Shown piece after piece: positions 56,004 to 64,000 of a stretch of 64,000 bases of DNA. Position 1 is the first letter of the stretch. Every line of letters begins with the position of its first letter. Origin of the DNA: Silene conica (lineage: Eukaryota > Streptophyta > Magnoliopsida > Caryophyllales > Caryophyllaceae); NCBI GenBank assembly GCA_029255685.2, contig CM055314.2, positions 44,474,772 to 44,538,771 on the forward strand, written 5' to 3'. Below the pieces are notes generated by a model. The model was not told where the DNA came from. It saw nothing but the letters and a program-made list of their open reading frames with translations, and did no database searches. The translations under genes were made by a program, and so were the position numbers.

Positions 56004-59000
56004 ATGAGTGAAGAGAGGCTAGCAGGCATGGAGGCTAGAATAGAACAAATAGCCAACCTTGCCAATGTTACTCTAGAAGCCATCAATGCTGTCATGGCCA
56101 ATATACCTACTCCAGAAAGAGGAAGACCTCCTGGGAGAGGCAGAGGAAGAGGTCGTGCAGGCAATGGGGGGAGGCAAGTGAACCATGATATGGAGGAGGA
56201 GCTCACCGACTCAGATGTTAGCACCAGGAGTAGGGCATCACCTACTGACAAGCACCTAAAGGTAGATATTCCTAACTTTTCTGGCAGTTTGAACCCAGAT
56301 GATTTGTTAGAATGGTTAAGGGATGTAGAAAGAGTCTTTGAGTACAAAGGGTACAATGACACCAAAGCTTTTAAAGTTGCTATCCTCAAACTTAAGGGTT
56401 ATGCATCCCTGTGGTATGAAACCATGAAAAGTCAGAGGGCTCGGGAAGGAAAGGAGTCTATTAAGTCATGGAGAAAGTTAAAAAAGAAGCTCCTTGCTAA
56501 GTTTGTTGCTAAGGACTACACACAAGATCTGTTCATTAAACTTTCTAAGCTAAAACAAAATGACCAGACTATTGAGACATACTTAAGAGATTTTGAACAG
56601 TTAACCTTACAGTGTGAAATCAATGAGAAACCAGAACAAAGAATTGCTAGGTTCTTAGAGGGGTTAAATTACAACATTGCTAAACAAGTTAGGTTACAGC
56701 CATTGTGGTCATTTGAGGATGTGGTTAACCTGTCTTTTAGAGTTGAGAAATTGGGGAAAGATACACCAAAAACCTATACCAAGGCAGCCATTCCTAAGGT
56801 ATACACTGGAACAAAGAGTGGGGAGGGTTCAAGAACACCATTCACCATGGGCAAACCCCCTCTAGATAAAGGCAAGTCACCCATGAACCCTAAAACTAAC
56901 ATTCCTGCTGATGAAAGAAGAAAATGCTACCAATGCCAAGGGTATGGCCATTTCAAGAAGGACTGTCCTTCTAAGAGGACCCTCACTGTTAGGGAAATTC
57001 ATGAATGGGAGACTGAGGGAACTGTGGAGTATGAACCAGAGGAGGAGGTTGAGAATGTGGAGGAAGAGGATGAGGTTCTGGCACCCCCTGATACTGGTCA
57101 TAGCCTTGTTCTCTGGAGAGTAATGCATTCACAACAGCAACCCTTGGAGAATGATCAGAGGTCCTTGATTTTCAGGAGTAGGTGTACAATCCAAGGGAGA
57201 GTTTGTAACCTGATTATTGATGGAGGCAGCTGCACCAATGTGGCATCAGTAGCCATGGTTAACAAGCTTAGCTTGGAGACCAAACCACACCCAAACCCCT
57301 ACAAACTCAGATGGCTCAACAAGGGTGCAGAAGTAAAAGTAGATCAGCAGTGTATGGTTCCCTTCTCCATTGGAGGAACCTACAAGGATGAGGTGTTGTG
57401 TGATGTAGTACCAATGGATGCTTGCCATCTATTGTTGGGCAGACCATGGGAGTTTGACAAGGATGCCTTACACAAGGGGAAGAGCAATGTATACACCTTC
57501 AAACATGGAAACCAGAAAATAATCTTAACACCATTACCACCCAACACCAAGGATTATGGCAGCCCCAATATGAGCAGTTTAAAGGGAGTTCTGTTTCTGT
57601 CTGAATCTGCCATGATAAAAGAGATAAAGGAGGAGCAGCCTGTCTTTATCCTGGTAGCAAAGAAGTTAGAGTCACCCCCTTGCATCCCAGATGAAGTCAA
57701 GAAACTAATCCATGACTTTCAGGAAGTCTTTCCAGAAGAGTTACCAGCAGGGTTGCCTCCTTTGAGAGGAATTGAGCACCAAATAGACCTAATTCCAGGT
57801 GCCATGCTTCCAAACAGACCAGCTTATAGAAGTGATCCAGAGGCAACCAAGGAGTTACAGAGGCAAATAGAAGAGCTTATGAGCAAGGGCTTTGTGAGGG
57901 AATCATTGAGTCCATGTGCTGTCCCAGCACTTTTGGTCCCTAAAAAGGATGGAACATGGAGGATGTGTATTGACAGCAGGGCTATTAACAACATCACAGT
58001 GAAGTATAGGTTCCCTATACCAAGGCTGGATGATATGCTGGATGAGCTTTGTGGTGCCAAGTTGTTTTCTAAGATAGATCTTAGGCAGGGGTACCACCAA
58101 GTAAGGATAAGGGAAGGAGATGAGTGGAAAACTGCTTTCAAAACCAAGCATGGTCTCTATGAATGGTTAGTCATGCCATTTGGACTGTCCAATGCCCCAA
58201 GCACTTTCATGAGGCTAATGACAGAAGTCTTAAGGCCATACTTGGGCAAGTTCATTGTTGTCTACTTTGATGACATTCTGGTGTATAGCAAGAGTGACCA
58301 TGACCATCTAGCTCATTTGAAGTTACTGTTCACCAAGCTAAAGGAGAATGAGTTGTTTGGGAAGCTTGAAAAGTGTACTTTTCTAGCTAAGGAAGTCAAG
58401 TTCCTTGGCTATGTTATTTCTGAAAGGGGCATTTCAGTGGATCAAGAGAAGATTGAAGCTATCAAATCTTGGCCAGTGCCAAGGTCCATTACTGAAGTAA
58501 GAGGGTTCCATGGCTTGGCTTCTTTTTACAGAAGATTTATTAAGGGGTTTAGCACCATCATGGCTCCCATAACTGAAGGAATGAAAAAGGGAATGTTCAT
58601 ATGGACCTCACAAGCTCAGTCTGCCTTTGAGCACATCAAACAGAAACTCTGTGAGGCTCCTGTCTTGGCCTTACCAGATTTTGAGCAATTGTTTGAGGTA
58701 GAGTGTGATGCCAGTGGGGTAGGCATTGGGGCAGTACTCATACAAGGGAGGAATCCAGTAGCATTTTTTAGTGAGAAACTTGGGGGAGCTAAGTTGAACT
58801 ACTCTACTTATGACAAGGAGTTCTATGCTTTGGTAAGGGCACTCATGTATTGGAGCCATTATCTCAAACCTAAACCTTTTGTCCTACATTCTGACCATGA
58901 AGCATTGAAGTATATCAATGGTCAGCATAAGTTGAGTGCAAGACATGCTAAGTGGGTTGAATTTCTTCAGTCATTCAACTTCTCCAGCAAACACAAGGAA

Positions 59001-60443
59001 GGGAAACTAAATGTGGTGGCAGATGCACTATCTAGAAGGCACTCCATGCTCATTACAATTCAGCAAAAGGTGTTGGGATTTGAATTCATGAAGGAGTTGT
59101 ACAAGGATGATCAGGACTTTATGGAGGATTGGTTGGCCTTGCAAGGTGATCCAAACAAACAAGGGTCCAAATTCACCTTGCAAGAGGGGTTTCTGTTCAA
59201 AGGAAACAAGTTGTGTGTACCAAAAGGGTCCTATAGAGAATTGTTGATTAGAGAAATTCACTCTAATGGGTTGGCAGGCCATTTTGGAGTACAGAAAACA
59301 ATGGACATCCTGCAAGATCAATTCTACTGGCCAAGAATGGAGGGTGATGTCCAAGCAATTATCAGAAGGTGTGCAGCCTGTCAGAGGGCAAAAAGTTCAT
59401 TTCAACCAGGAGCCTACACCCCCTTGCCTGTTCCAGACAAGCCATGGGAGGATGTTAGCATGGATTTCATAGTGGCCCTCCCTCACACTCAAAGAGGAAA
59501 GGACTCGATTATGGTGGTGGTTGATCGTTTCAGCAAGATGGCTCATTTTGTGCCTTGTAAGAAAACTGAAGATGCTTCAGGGGTGGCAGAATTATACTTC
59601 AGGGAGATTGTCAGACTTCATGGTGTCCCCAGAACCATTGTATCAGACAGGGATACTAAGTTCATGAGTTATTTTTGGAAGACACTCTGGAAGCTACTCA
59701 ATACCAAGCTACTTTTTAGCACTTCCCACCATCCCCAAACAGATGGGCAAACTGAAGTCACAAATAGAACATTGGGCAGAATACTGAGATGCATTGTTAA
59801 GAAATCATTGAAGGATTGGGACCTTAAGCTTGCTCAAGCAGAATTTGCTTTTAATAGGGCTCCTTCCTCAACCACTGGTCAGAGTCCCTTTGAAGTGGTC
59901 TATGGGAGCAATCCCTTGATGCCCATTGACATGTCCAGTATCCCAAAGGAGACTGTTAACTATGATGCAAAGAAAAGGGTGGAGCAAATGCTGAAAATCC
60001 ATGCACAGGTCCAGAAACAGATTGAGAGGACCAATGAACAAGCAAAGAAGAGCAGTTCCATGCCCAAAGGAAAGAAAGAGTTCCATCCAGGAGATTTAGT
60101 GTGGGTGCATTTCAGAAAAGAGAGGTTCCCAAGCAAGAGGAAGAATAAGCTGATGCCAAGGGCTGATGGCCCCTTTGAGATCACAGAAAGGATTGGAACT
60201 AATGCCTATAAGGTTGACTTGCAGGGAGAATATGAGGTCCATGGTACTTTCAATGTAGGAGATCTCAGTCCATACTTTGGCAGTGATGATGATTCCATTG
60301 AGGATTCGAGGGCAAAGCCTTTCCAACCAGGGGAGGATGATGCAGGAGCAAAGGGGGATGCCTTGCTCACAAACCAAGAGAAATGGCCAGAGTCCTTAAG
60401 AGAGTTGTCTAACCAGGGGCTCCAATTGCTCTTCCAACACTAA
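56004..60443 (+). CDS. Gag-pol polyprotein of the CRM-like element (1479 aa)
   Basis: This single frame encodes capsid, protease, RT-RNase H and integrase. The N-terminal gag follows an Arg/Gly-rich stretch (residues 36-55); the retrotransposon gag domain covers about residues 90-260, with a zinc knuckle CYQCQGYGHFKKDC near 308. The protease site is IIDGGSC with Asp near 406. RT has YFDD at 754-757, and RNase H starts at DASGVG near 902. Integrase HHCC lies at about 1086-1126 and the DDE residues near 1154, 1215 and 1251 (D-35-E spacing). The GPF module is RADGPFEITERIG. No chromodomain is seen. The start ATG lies about 90 bp after the primer site; the frame ends about 106 bp inside the 3' LTR, as in CRM elements. 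Confidence 0.95.
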   Translation: MSEERLAGMEARIEQIANLANVTLEAINAVMANIPTPERGRPPGRGRGRGRAGNGGRQVNHDMEEELTDSDVSTRSRASPTDKHLKVDIPNFSGSLNPDDLLEWLRDVERVFEYKGYNDTKAFKVAILKLKGYASLWYETMKSQRAREGKESIKSWRKLKKKLLAKFVAKDYTQDLFIKLSKLKQNDQTIETYLRDFEQLTLQCEINEKPEQRIARFLEGLNYNIAKQVRLQPLWSFEDVVNLSFRVEKLGKDTPKTYTKAAIPKVYTGTKSGEGSRTPFTMGKPPLDKGKSPMNPKTNIPADERRKCYQCQGYGHFKKDCPSKRTLTVREIHEWETEGTVEYEPEEEVENVEEEDEVLAPPDTGHSLVLWRVMHSQQQPLENDQRSLIFRSRCTIQGRVCNLIIDGGSCTNVASVAMVNKLSLETKPHPNPYKLRWLNKGAEVKVDQQCMVPFSIGGTYKDEVLCDVVPMDACHLLLGRPWEFDKDALHKGKSNVYTFKHGNQKIILTPLPPNTKDYGSPNMSSLKGVLFLSESAMIKEIKEEQPVFILVAKKLESPPCIPDEVKKLIHDFQEVFPEELPAGLPPLRGIEHQIDLIPGAMLPNRPAYRSDPEATKELQRQIEELMSKGFVRESLSPCAVPALLVPKKDGTWRMCIDSRAINNITVKYRFPIPRLDDMLDELCGAKLFSKIDLRQGYHQVRIREGDEWKTAFKTKHGLYEWLVMPFGLSNAPSTFMRLMTEVLRPYLGKFIVVYFDDILVYSKSDHDHLAHLKLLFTKLKENELFGKLEKCTFLAKEVKFLGYVISERGISVDQEKIEAIKSWPVPRSITEVRGFHGLASFYRRFIKGFSTIMAPITEGMKKGMFIWTSQAQSAFEHIKQKLCEAPVLALPDFEQLFEVECDASGVGIGAVLIQGRNPVAFFSEKLGGAKLNYSTYDKEFYALVRALMYWSHYLKPKPFVLHSDHEALKYINGQHKLSARHAKWVEFLQSFNFSSKHKEGKLNVVADALSRRHSMLITIQQKVLGFEFMKELYKDDQDFMEDWLALQGDPNKQGSKFTLQEGFLFKGNKLCVPKGSYRELLIREIHSNGLAGHFGVQKTMDILQDQFYWPRMEGDVQAIIRRCAACQRAKSSFQPGAYTPLPVPDKPWEDVSMDFIVALPHTQRGKDSIMVVVDRFSKMAHFVPCKKTEDASGVAELYFREIVRLHGVPRTIVSDRDTKFMSYFWKTLWKLLNTKLLFSTSHHPQTDGQTEVTNRTLGRILRCIVKKSLKDWDLKLAQAEFAFNRAPSSTTGQSPFEVVYGSNPLMPIDMSSIPKETVNYDAKKRVEQMLKIHAQVQKQIERTNEQAKKSSSMPKGKKEFHPGDLVWVHFRKERFPSKRKNKLMPRADGPFEITERIGTNAYKVDLQGEYEVHGTFNVGDLSPYFGSDDDSIEDSRAKPFQPGEDDAGAKGDALLTNQEKWPESLRELSNQGLQLLFQH

Positions 60444-61180
60444 GTCCAACCCTAAACCTTAGTTAGTTATGTTTAAATAAAGACCTGCAAGCTTAAATGA
60501 AATGGACCAGCAACAAGGAACCTTCCTTGCTTTTGCAAAGCTGGTACTACAACTTTAAAGGAGACCTTGGGAATACCCTTGTCACTTATCACGAAATCAG
60601 TAAGACAACCAAGCAGAGAAGAAGGAGCAGAAAGTCTTTATTTCCATTTTAGGAAGCAGACAAACCAGACTGTTTTGACAGAAGAAAAGCTTCCTGGCAG
60701 CATGCTTTCTGGCAGACTGCAAGATGCTTTTGGGAGCCTGTTTTATGCAGTTTGGGACCATGGACTCCAACGTTCTTATTTGCTTATATGCTGCTACTTT
60801 TGTGTAGTTATCAGGGCCTCTATGAGCCACTAGATTAAGTCACTTGAAGGGTTCAGATTTCTTTTGTAAAGTCTATATAAAGACTGAAACTTTGCAATGT
60901 AAAGACAGACTTGAATGAATTCAGAAAACCTTAAGAGTTTCTCTCTTATTTTCAGTTAACTTGTGCTTTGCTTAGTTAACACAAATAACTTGTGCTTCGC
61001 TTAGTTGTTTGGCTTAAGAGTGGTTTAATCCCTTGTGCATTGCTTGGGTGATTAAATTATTCTTGAGATTCACTGTTCTAAGAGATTTCTGTGCTTTGCT
61101 TGAGTCTCGAAGTTCAGGGTTTAATTATCTTTGTTTTAAGTTTACAGAAAAACCATATTGCCCCCTAGTTAGTCACATCA
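60338..61180 (+). repeat. 3' LTR of the young CRM-like element (843 bp)
   Basis: Same length as the 5' LTR; TATA box at 60874-60881. Its first 106 bp are also the end of the gag-pol frame. Confidence 0.95.
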
Positions 61181-61185
61181 AGTGG

Positions 61186-61525
61186 GGTAATAAAGATTAC
61201 AACTTGAAATTTGGTCGATCTCAACGAAATTATTCGTAACCGTAGTTGCAATAAGTTCGGGCTAAAGACGATTTTTAGAAAAATGTCGACCGGGAGTTCT
61301 AAAAGTAGAACCGATTAAAGGGTTAATCCACCAAATTATACCTATACGGGTTGAATCGGCTATACCGTGCCCGCATTAGTATGGGTTTGGGTCTCGGGAT
61401 GATTTACTTAATTGTGTAAGAGATCGTTAAGTAAATACTAAGCTTGTTTAAAAATGTTTAACAAGTATTGAAATGATGAACGTTAATTTTTCCTTCATTT
61501 CCGTTTTTGTAGTTATTTAATCGCA
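61186..61525 (+). other. Leader of the copia element, last part
   Basis: Continuation of the copia leader after the CRM-like insertion, up to the start codon at 61526. No other feature is seen. Confidence 0.6.
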
Positions 61526-63832
61526 ATGGATTCATTCAACCCTATCACTATTGATTCTTGTCACAATGTTTTCGACGATGTTTGCAACCAAAACAACATT
61601 GATACTACTAGAGAAGTTCATTTCGGAACGGGTCTGGATGGCAATGTTAAATTTATTACTTCTCTCCCACCTCCCAAAGGTCCACTTTTTGACACGGCTT
61701 ATATAGATGAGCTAAATGAAGAATTGGATGCCTTATACTTGAAGGAAAGGGCTTATGATGAAGCTAGTGGGAGCTCTAGCAAGAAAGGTCTTGCAAAGAT
61801 TAAGAAGAAGAAGAAGAGAAGGTTACAAAAGGGGCGATGCCACTATTGTAGTGTCATGGGCCATTGGAAGAGGAATTCCTCCAAGTACTTACGTCATATC
61901 CAAGAAGGTCTTGTGATTCCGTTAGGTAATTCCAAATCCGAAATTTTTGTTATTGACATAAATTTTACATCCAACACAACATGGGTATTGGATACTGGTT
62001 GTGGTTCTCACCTTTGTAATCGTTTGCAGGGTTTAAGAGAAGTGGAGAAAGTAGACAAGGGTGATATGGATCTCCGACTAGGAAATGGAGCTCGGGTAGC
62101 GGCCACTTCGAAGGGGACTTGCACTCTTGCCTTGTCAAGTGGATACGAGTTAAATTTAAATAATTGTTATTTTGTACCGTCTCTTTCCAAAAACATTATT
62201 TCTGTTGCAATGTTAGACATTGAGGGATATAATTTTTCCATTAAAAACAATTGTTTTGTAATTTCTAAGAATGACATGGTTGTTGGCCATGCCAATTCAA
62301 TTAATGGAATCTATGTTTTGGAAACTTCAGACTCGTCTAAAAATGTCTATAACATTAATAACAAAAGGATTAAGACAAGTGACCCAAATGAATCGTATGT
62401 TTTGCATTGTCGACTTGGTCACATAAATGAAAATCGCATCAAAAGATTGGTAAAGACCAATATAATTAAACCATTCGAATATGAATCTTATGGTACATGC
62501 GAGGCTTGCCTTCTAGGAAAGATGACTCGTAATCCTTTTAGTGGTAAAGGGACACGAGCTAGTGAGTTATTAGGGCTCATACATACGGATGTATGTGGAC
62601 CACTAACAATCACCGCTAGAGGCAATTATGACTATTTCATTACCTTCACCGATGATTTAAGTAGGTATGGGTATATCTACTTAATGAAGTATAAGAGTGA
62701 AGCCTTCAAGAAATTTAAAGAATTTCAAAATGAAGTAGAAAACCAACTCGACAGAAAGATTAAGACACTACGATCTGATCGTGGTGGTGAATATCTTAGC
62801 AACGAATTTGATTCACATCTAAAAGAATGTGGCATTGTGTCACAAATTTCACCTCCAGGAACACCGCAACTTAATGGTGTGGCAGAAAGGAGGAATCGAA
62901 CCTTATTGGATATGGTCCGATCAATGATGAGTCAAGCTGACTTACCTGATTCATTTTGGGGATTTGCGATCCTCACTGCCATCAAATCGTTGAACAATAG
63001 TCCAACGAAAGCGACCGATAAGACTCCATATGAGATGTGGAAGGGAAAGGTTCCTAACTTATCCTATATGAAAATATGGGGATGTGAGGCATATGTCAAG
63101 GTAAAGACTGATGACAAACTTGCTCCACGATCCGAAAAATGCATTTTTGTTGGTTATCCAACCACCTCACGTGGCTACCACTTTTACAAACCTCATGAAA
63201 ACAAAGTGTTTGTGTCTTCTGAGGCTGTCTTCTTAGAAAAGGAGAGAAATTTTGAACTTAATGAAGTTCGAGAAGTTCAAGAGCCACAAACTGAAGCTGA
63301 GACAGATGAAGATGTTCCTTCTTCTTCCACTTCGGTACCTATTCAACCCAGGAGGCCGAGTAGGGTTCCACATCAACCTGATAGGTATGTTGGACTAATT
63401 GAGGAAGATGGTAGCCTAGACGTATTACTTTTGGAAAGTGATGAGCCTACCACTTACAAAGCTGCAATCTCTAGTCCTGACTCCGCCAAATGGCAAGAGG
63501 CCATGGCATCCGAGATGGATTCTATGCATCAAAACCAAGTAGGGGACTTGGTAGACTTAACTAAGGAGATGAGACCTCTCCAATGCAAGTGGATCTTCAA
63601 GGTGAAGAATGGCATAGAAGGACATGATGATGTCTATAAAGCTAGGCTAGTAGCTAAAGGGTTTTCCCAAGTTCACGGTCTTCATTATGATGAAACCTTC
63701 GCTCCGGTAGCCATGCTTAGATCCATTAGGATAATGTTAGCGATTGCCGCATTTCATGACTATGAAGTGTGGCAAATGGACGTCAAAACCGCCTTCTTAA
63801 ATGGGCATTTAAAGGAGGATGTGTATATGTAA
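61526..63832 (+). CDS. Copia gag-pol part: short gag, protease, integrase, RT start
   Basis: The zinc-knuckle-like CHYCSVMGHWKRN (about residues 111-123) follows an unusually short gag. The protease active site is WVLDTGCGSHLC (about residue 152). The GAG-pre-integrase motif YVLHCRLGHINENRI is followed by the integrase core with IHTDVCGPL, LRSDRGGEYL and PPGTPQLNGVAERRN. RT begins at KWQEAMASEMDSM and includes KARLVAKGFSQVHGLHYDETFAPVA and DVKTAFLNG. Best match by motif is the Angela/Tork group. RT beyond this point, RNase H and the 3' LTR are not present here. Fossil. Confidence 0.88.
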   Translation: MDSFNPITIDSCHNVFDDVCNQNNIDTTREVHFGTGLDGNVKFITSLPPPKGPLFDTAYIDELNEELDALYLKERAYDEASGSSSKKGLAKIKKKKKRRLQKGRCHYCSVMGHWKRNSSKYLRHIQEGLVIPLGNSKSEIFVIDINFTSNTTWVLDTGCGSHLCNRLQGLREVEKVDKGDMDLRLGNGARVAATSKGTCTLALSSGYELNLNNCYFVPSLSKNIISVAMLDIEGYNFSIKNNCFVISKNDMVVGHANSINGIYVLETSDSSKNVYNINNKRIKTSDPNESYVLHCRLGHINENRIKRLVKTNIIKPFEYESYGTCEACLLGKMTRNPFSGKGTRASELLGLIHTDVCGPLTITARGNYDYFITFTDDLSRYGYIYLMKYKSEAFKKFKEFQNEVENQLDRKIKTLRSDRGGEYLSNEFDSHLKECGIVSQISPPGTPQLNGVAERRNRTLLDMVRSMMSQADLPDSFWGFAILTAIKSLNNSPTKATDKTPYEMWKGKVPNLSYMKIWGCEAYVKVKTDDKLAPRSEKCIFVGYPTTSRGYHFYKPHENKVFVSSEAVFLEKERNFELNEVREVQEPQTEAETDEDVPSSSTSVPIQPRRPSRVPHQPDRYVGLIEEDGSLDVLLLESDEPTTYKAAISSPDSAKWQEAMASEMDSMHQNQVGDLVDLTKEMRPLQCKWIFKVKNGIEGHDDVYKARLVAKGFSQVHGLHYDETFAPVAMLRSIRIMLAIAAFHDYEVWQMDVKTAFLNGHLKEDVYM

Positions 63833-63973
63833 CATGTCGTGTTTTGAAGTACCCCTATTAGTTCTGACGTTATGTGATGTCACCTTTTTGTGATTCATTA
63901 CGTGCCTAGTGACCAAGTTGTTGACCATGGGTAGGTGAACTTCGGGACGAAGTTCATTTTAAGGAAGGAAGAC
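63833..63973 (+). mobile_element. 3' internal end of another Ty3/gypsy element (Tekay-like)
   Basis: The copia RT reading ends at a junction around 63833. The sequence after it carries GAACTTCGGGACGAAGTTC and the purine tract TTTAAGGAAGGAAGAC, the usual end of the internal region of Tekay/Del-type elements. Only about 140 bp are present. Confidence 0.65.
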
Positions 63974-64000
63974 TGTAATACCTCGAATATTTGTAACGAT
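63974..64000 (+). repeat. Start of an LTR (window-edge)
   Basis: TGTAATACCTCGAATATT directly follows the purine tract, the common TGTAATACC start of Tekay/Del LTRs. It continues past the window. Confidence 0.65.

Larger units (their letters stand above)
55054..61180 (+). mobile_element. CRM-like Ty3/gypsy element, looks whole, young
   Basis: 6127 bp with two 843-bp LTRs (TGATGCAGGAGC...GTCACATCA) and target duplication AGTGG on each side (55049-55053, 61181-61185). It has a primer site at 55900, one long gag-pol frame, and the purine tract GGGGAGGA before the 3' LTR. The LTRs differ at about four of 843 positions, so insertion was recent (a few hundred thousand years or less at usual plant rates). 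It looks whole. It sits in the leader of the copia element. Confidence 0.95.
51023..63832 (+). mobile_element. Ty1/copia element (Angela/Tork-like), nested and broken
   Basis: The 5' LTR is 51023-52165 (TGTTGGAGTAAG...CCTAACA) and the primer site is TGGTATCAGAGC at 52168. A long leader is split by a Harbinger element and a CRM-like element, then comes a gag-pol frame at 61526-63832. The left flank GGAAC (51018-51022) is the expected target copy; the right LTR and second copy are not in the window. Pol order (protease, integrase, then RT start) is that of copia. Broken, with about two or three breaks including the nested insertions. Confidence 0.88.

Overview
The window is plant nuclear DNA made almost wholly of nested transposable elements. 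I see no intact host gene, rRNA or tRNA. Ty3/gypsy elements dominate, many with the TGATGC...GCATCA LTR ends typical of the centromeric-retrotransposon (CRM) clade. There are also a Ty1/copia element, a MULE, a PIF/Harbinger element, a LINE fragment and MITE-like elements. Domain content and tRNA-iMet primer sites fit a flowering plant, probably a eudicot. The exact lineage is not decidable here (a Caryophyllales member is only an impression).

Layout. 1-18976 is a tandem array of one gag-less CRM-like unit (875-bp LTR plus 3338-bp internal) repeated with an exact 4213-bp period, neighbouring units sharing one LTR. It ends abruptly at a 2.1-kb inverted-repeat element (18977-21077) that holds a minisatellite and an exon-like fragment. 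A related 560-bp MITE-like element follows (21125-21684).

About 21714-51022 is a dismembered Mutator-like element. On the + strand it carries a many-exon gene for a ULP1-like (peptidase C48) protease whose protease module is duplicated in tandem. On the - strand it carries a FAR1-type MULE transposase. Introns and spacer are filled with GTTATTGTA-type short repeats. Exon 2 of the protease gene is split by an 18.5-kb nest: a minus-strand Tat/Athila-like non-autonomous LTR element (23487-41962, TSD CCAGC) that itself holds a gag-only Tekay-like element (25308-33589, TSD GTGCA), a protease-only CRM-like element (35616-39725, TSD CTAAT) and a solo LTR (40884-41952, TSD GCATG). The gag-only element holds in turn a 1046-bp rearranged LTR with about 200-bp inverted ends (31479-32524, TSD GATTG).

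From 51023 a Ty1/copia element cuts the 5' part of the transposase gene. Its leader contains a Harbinger element (52235-53664, TSD TTA) and a young, apparently whole CRM-like element (55054-61180, TSD AGTGG) with a 1479-codon gag-pol frame. The copia pol frame stops at a junction near 63833 with the 3' end of another Ty3 element, whose LTR starts at 63974.

Order of events from nesting: the MULE is the oldest layer. The Tat-like and copia elements came next, and the CRM-like, gag-only and Harbinger insertions later. The points most worth a second look are the perfect-period LTR array, the duplicated protease module whose second copy has lost its catalytic cysteine, the strand-consistent GTTATTGTA repeats, and the LTR with inverted duplicated ends.
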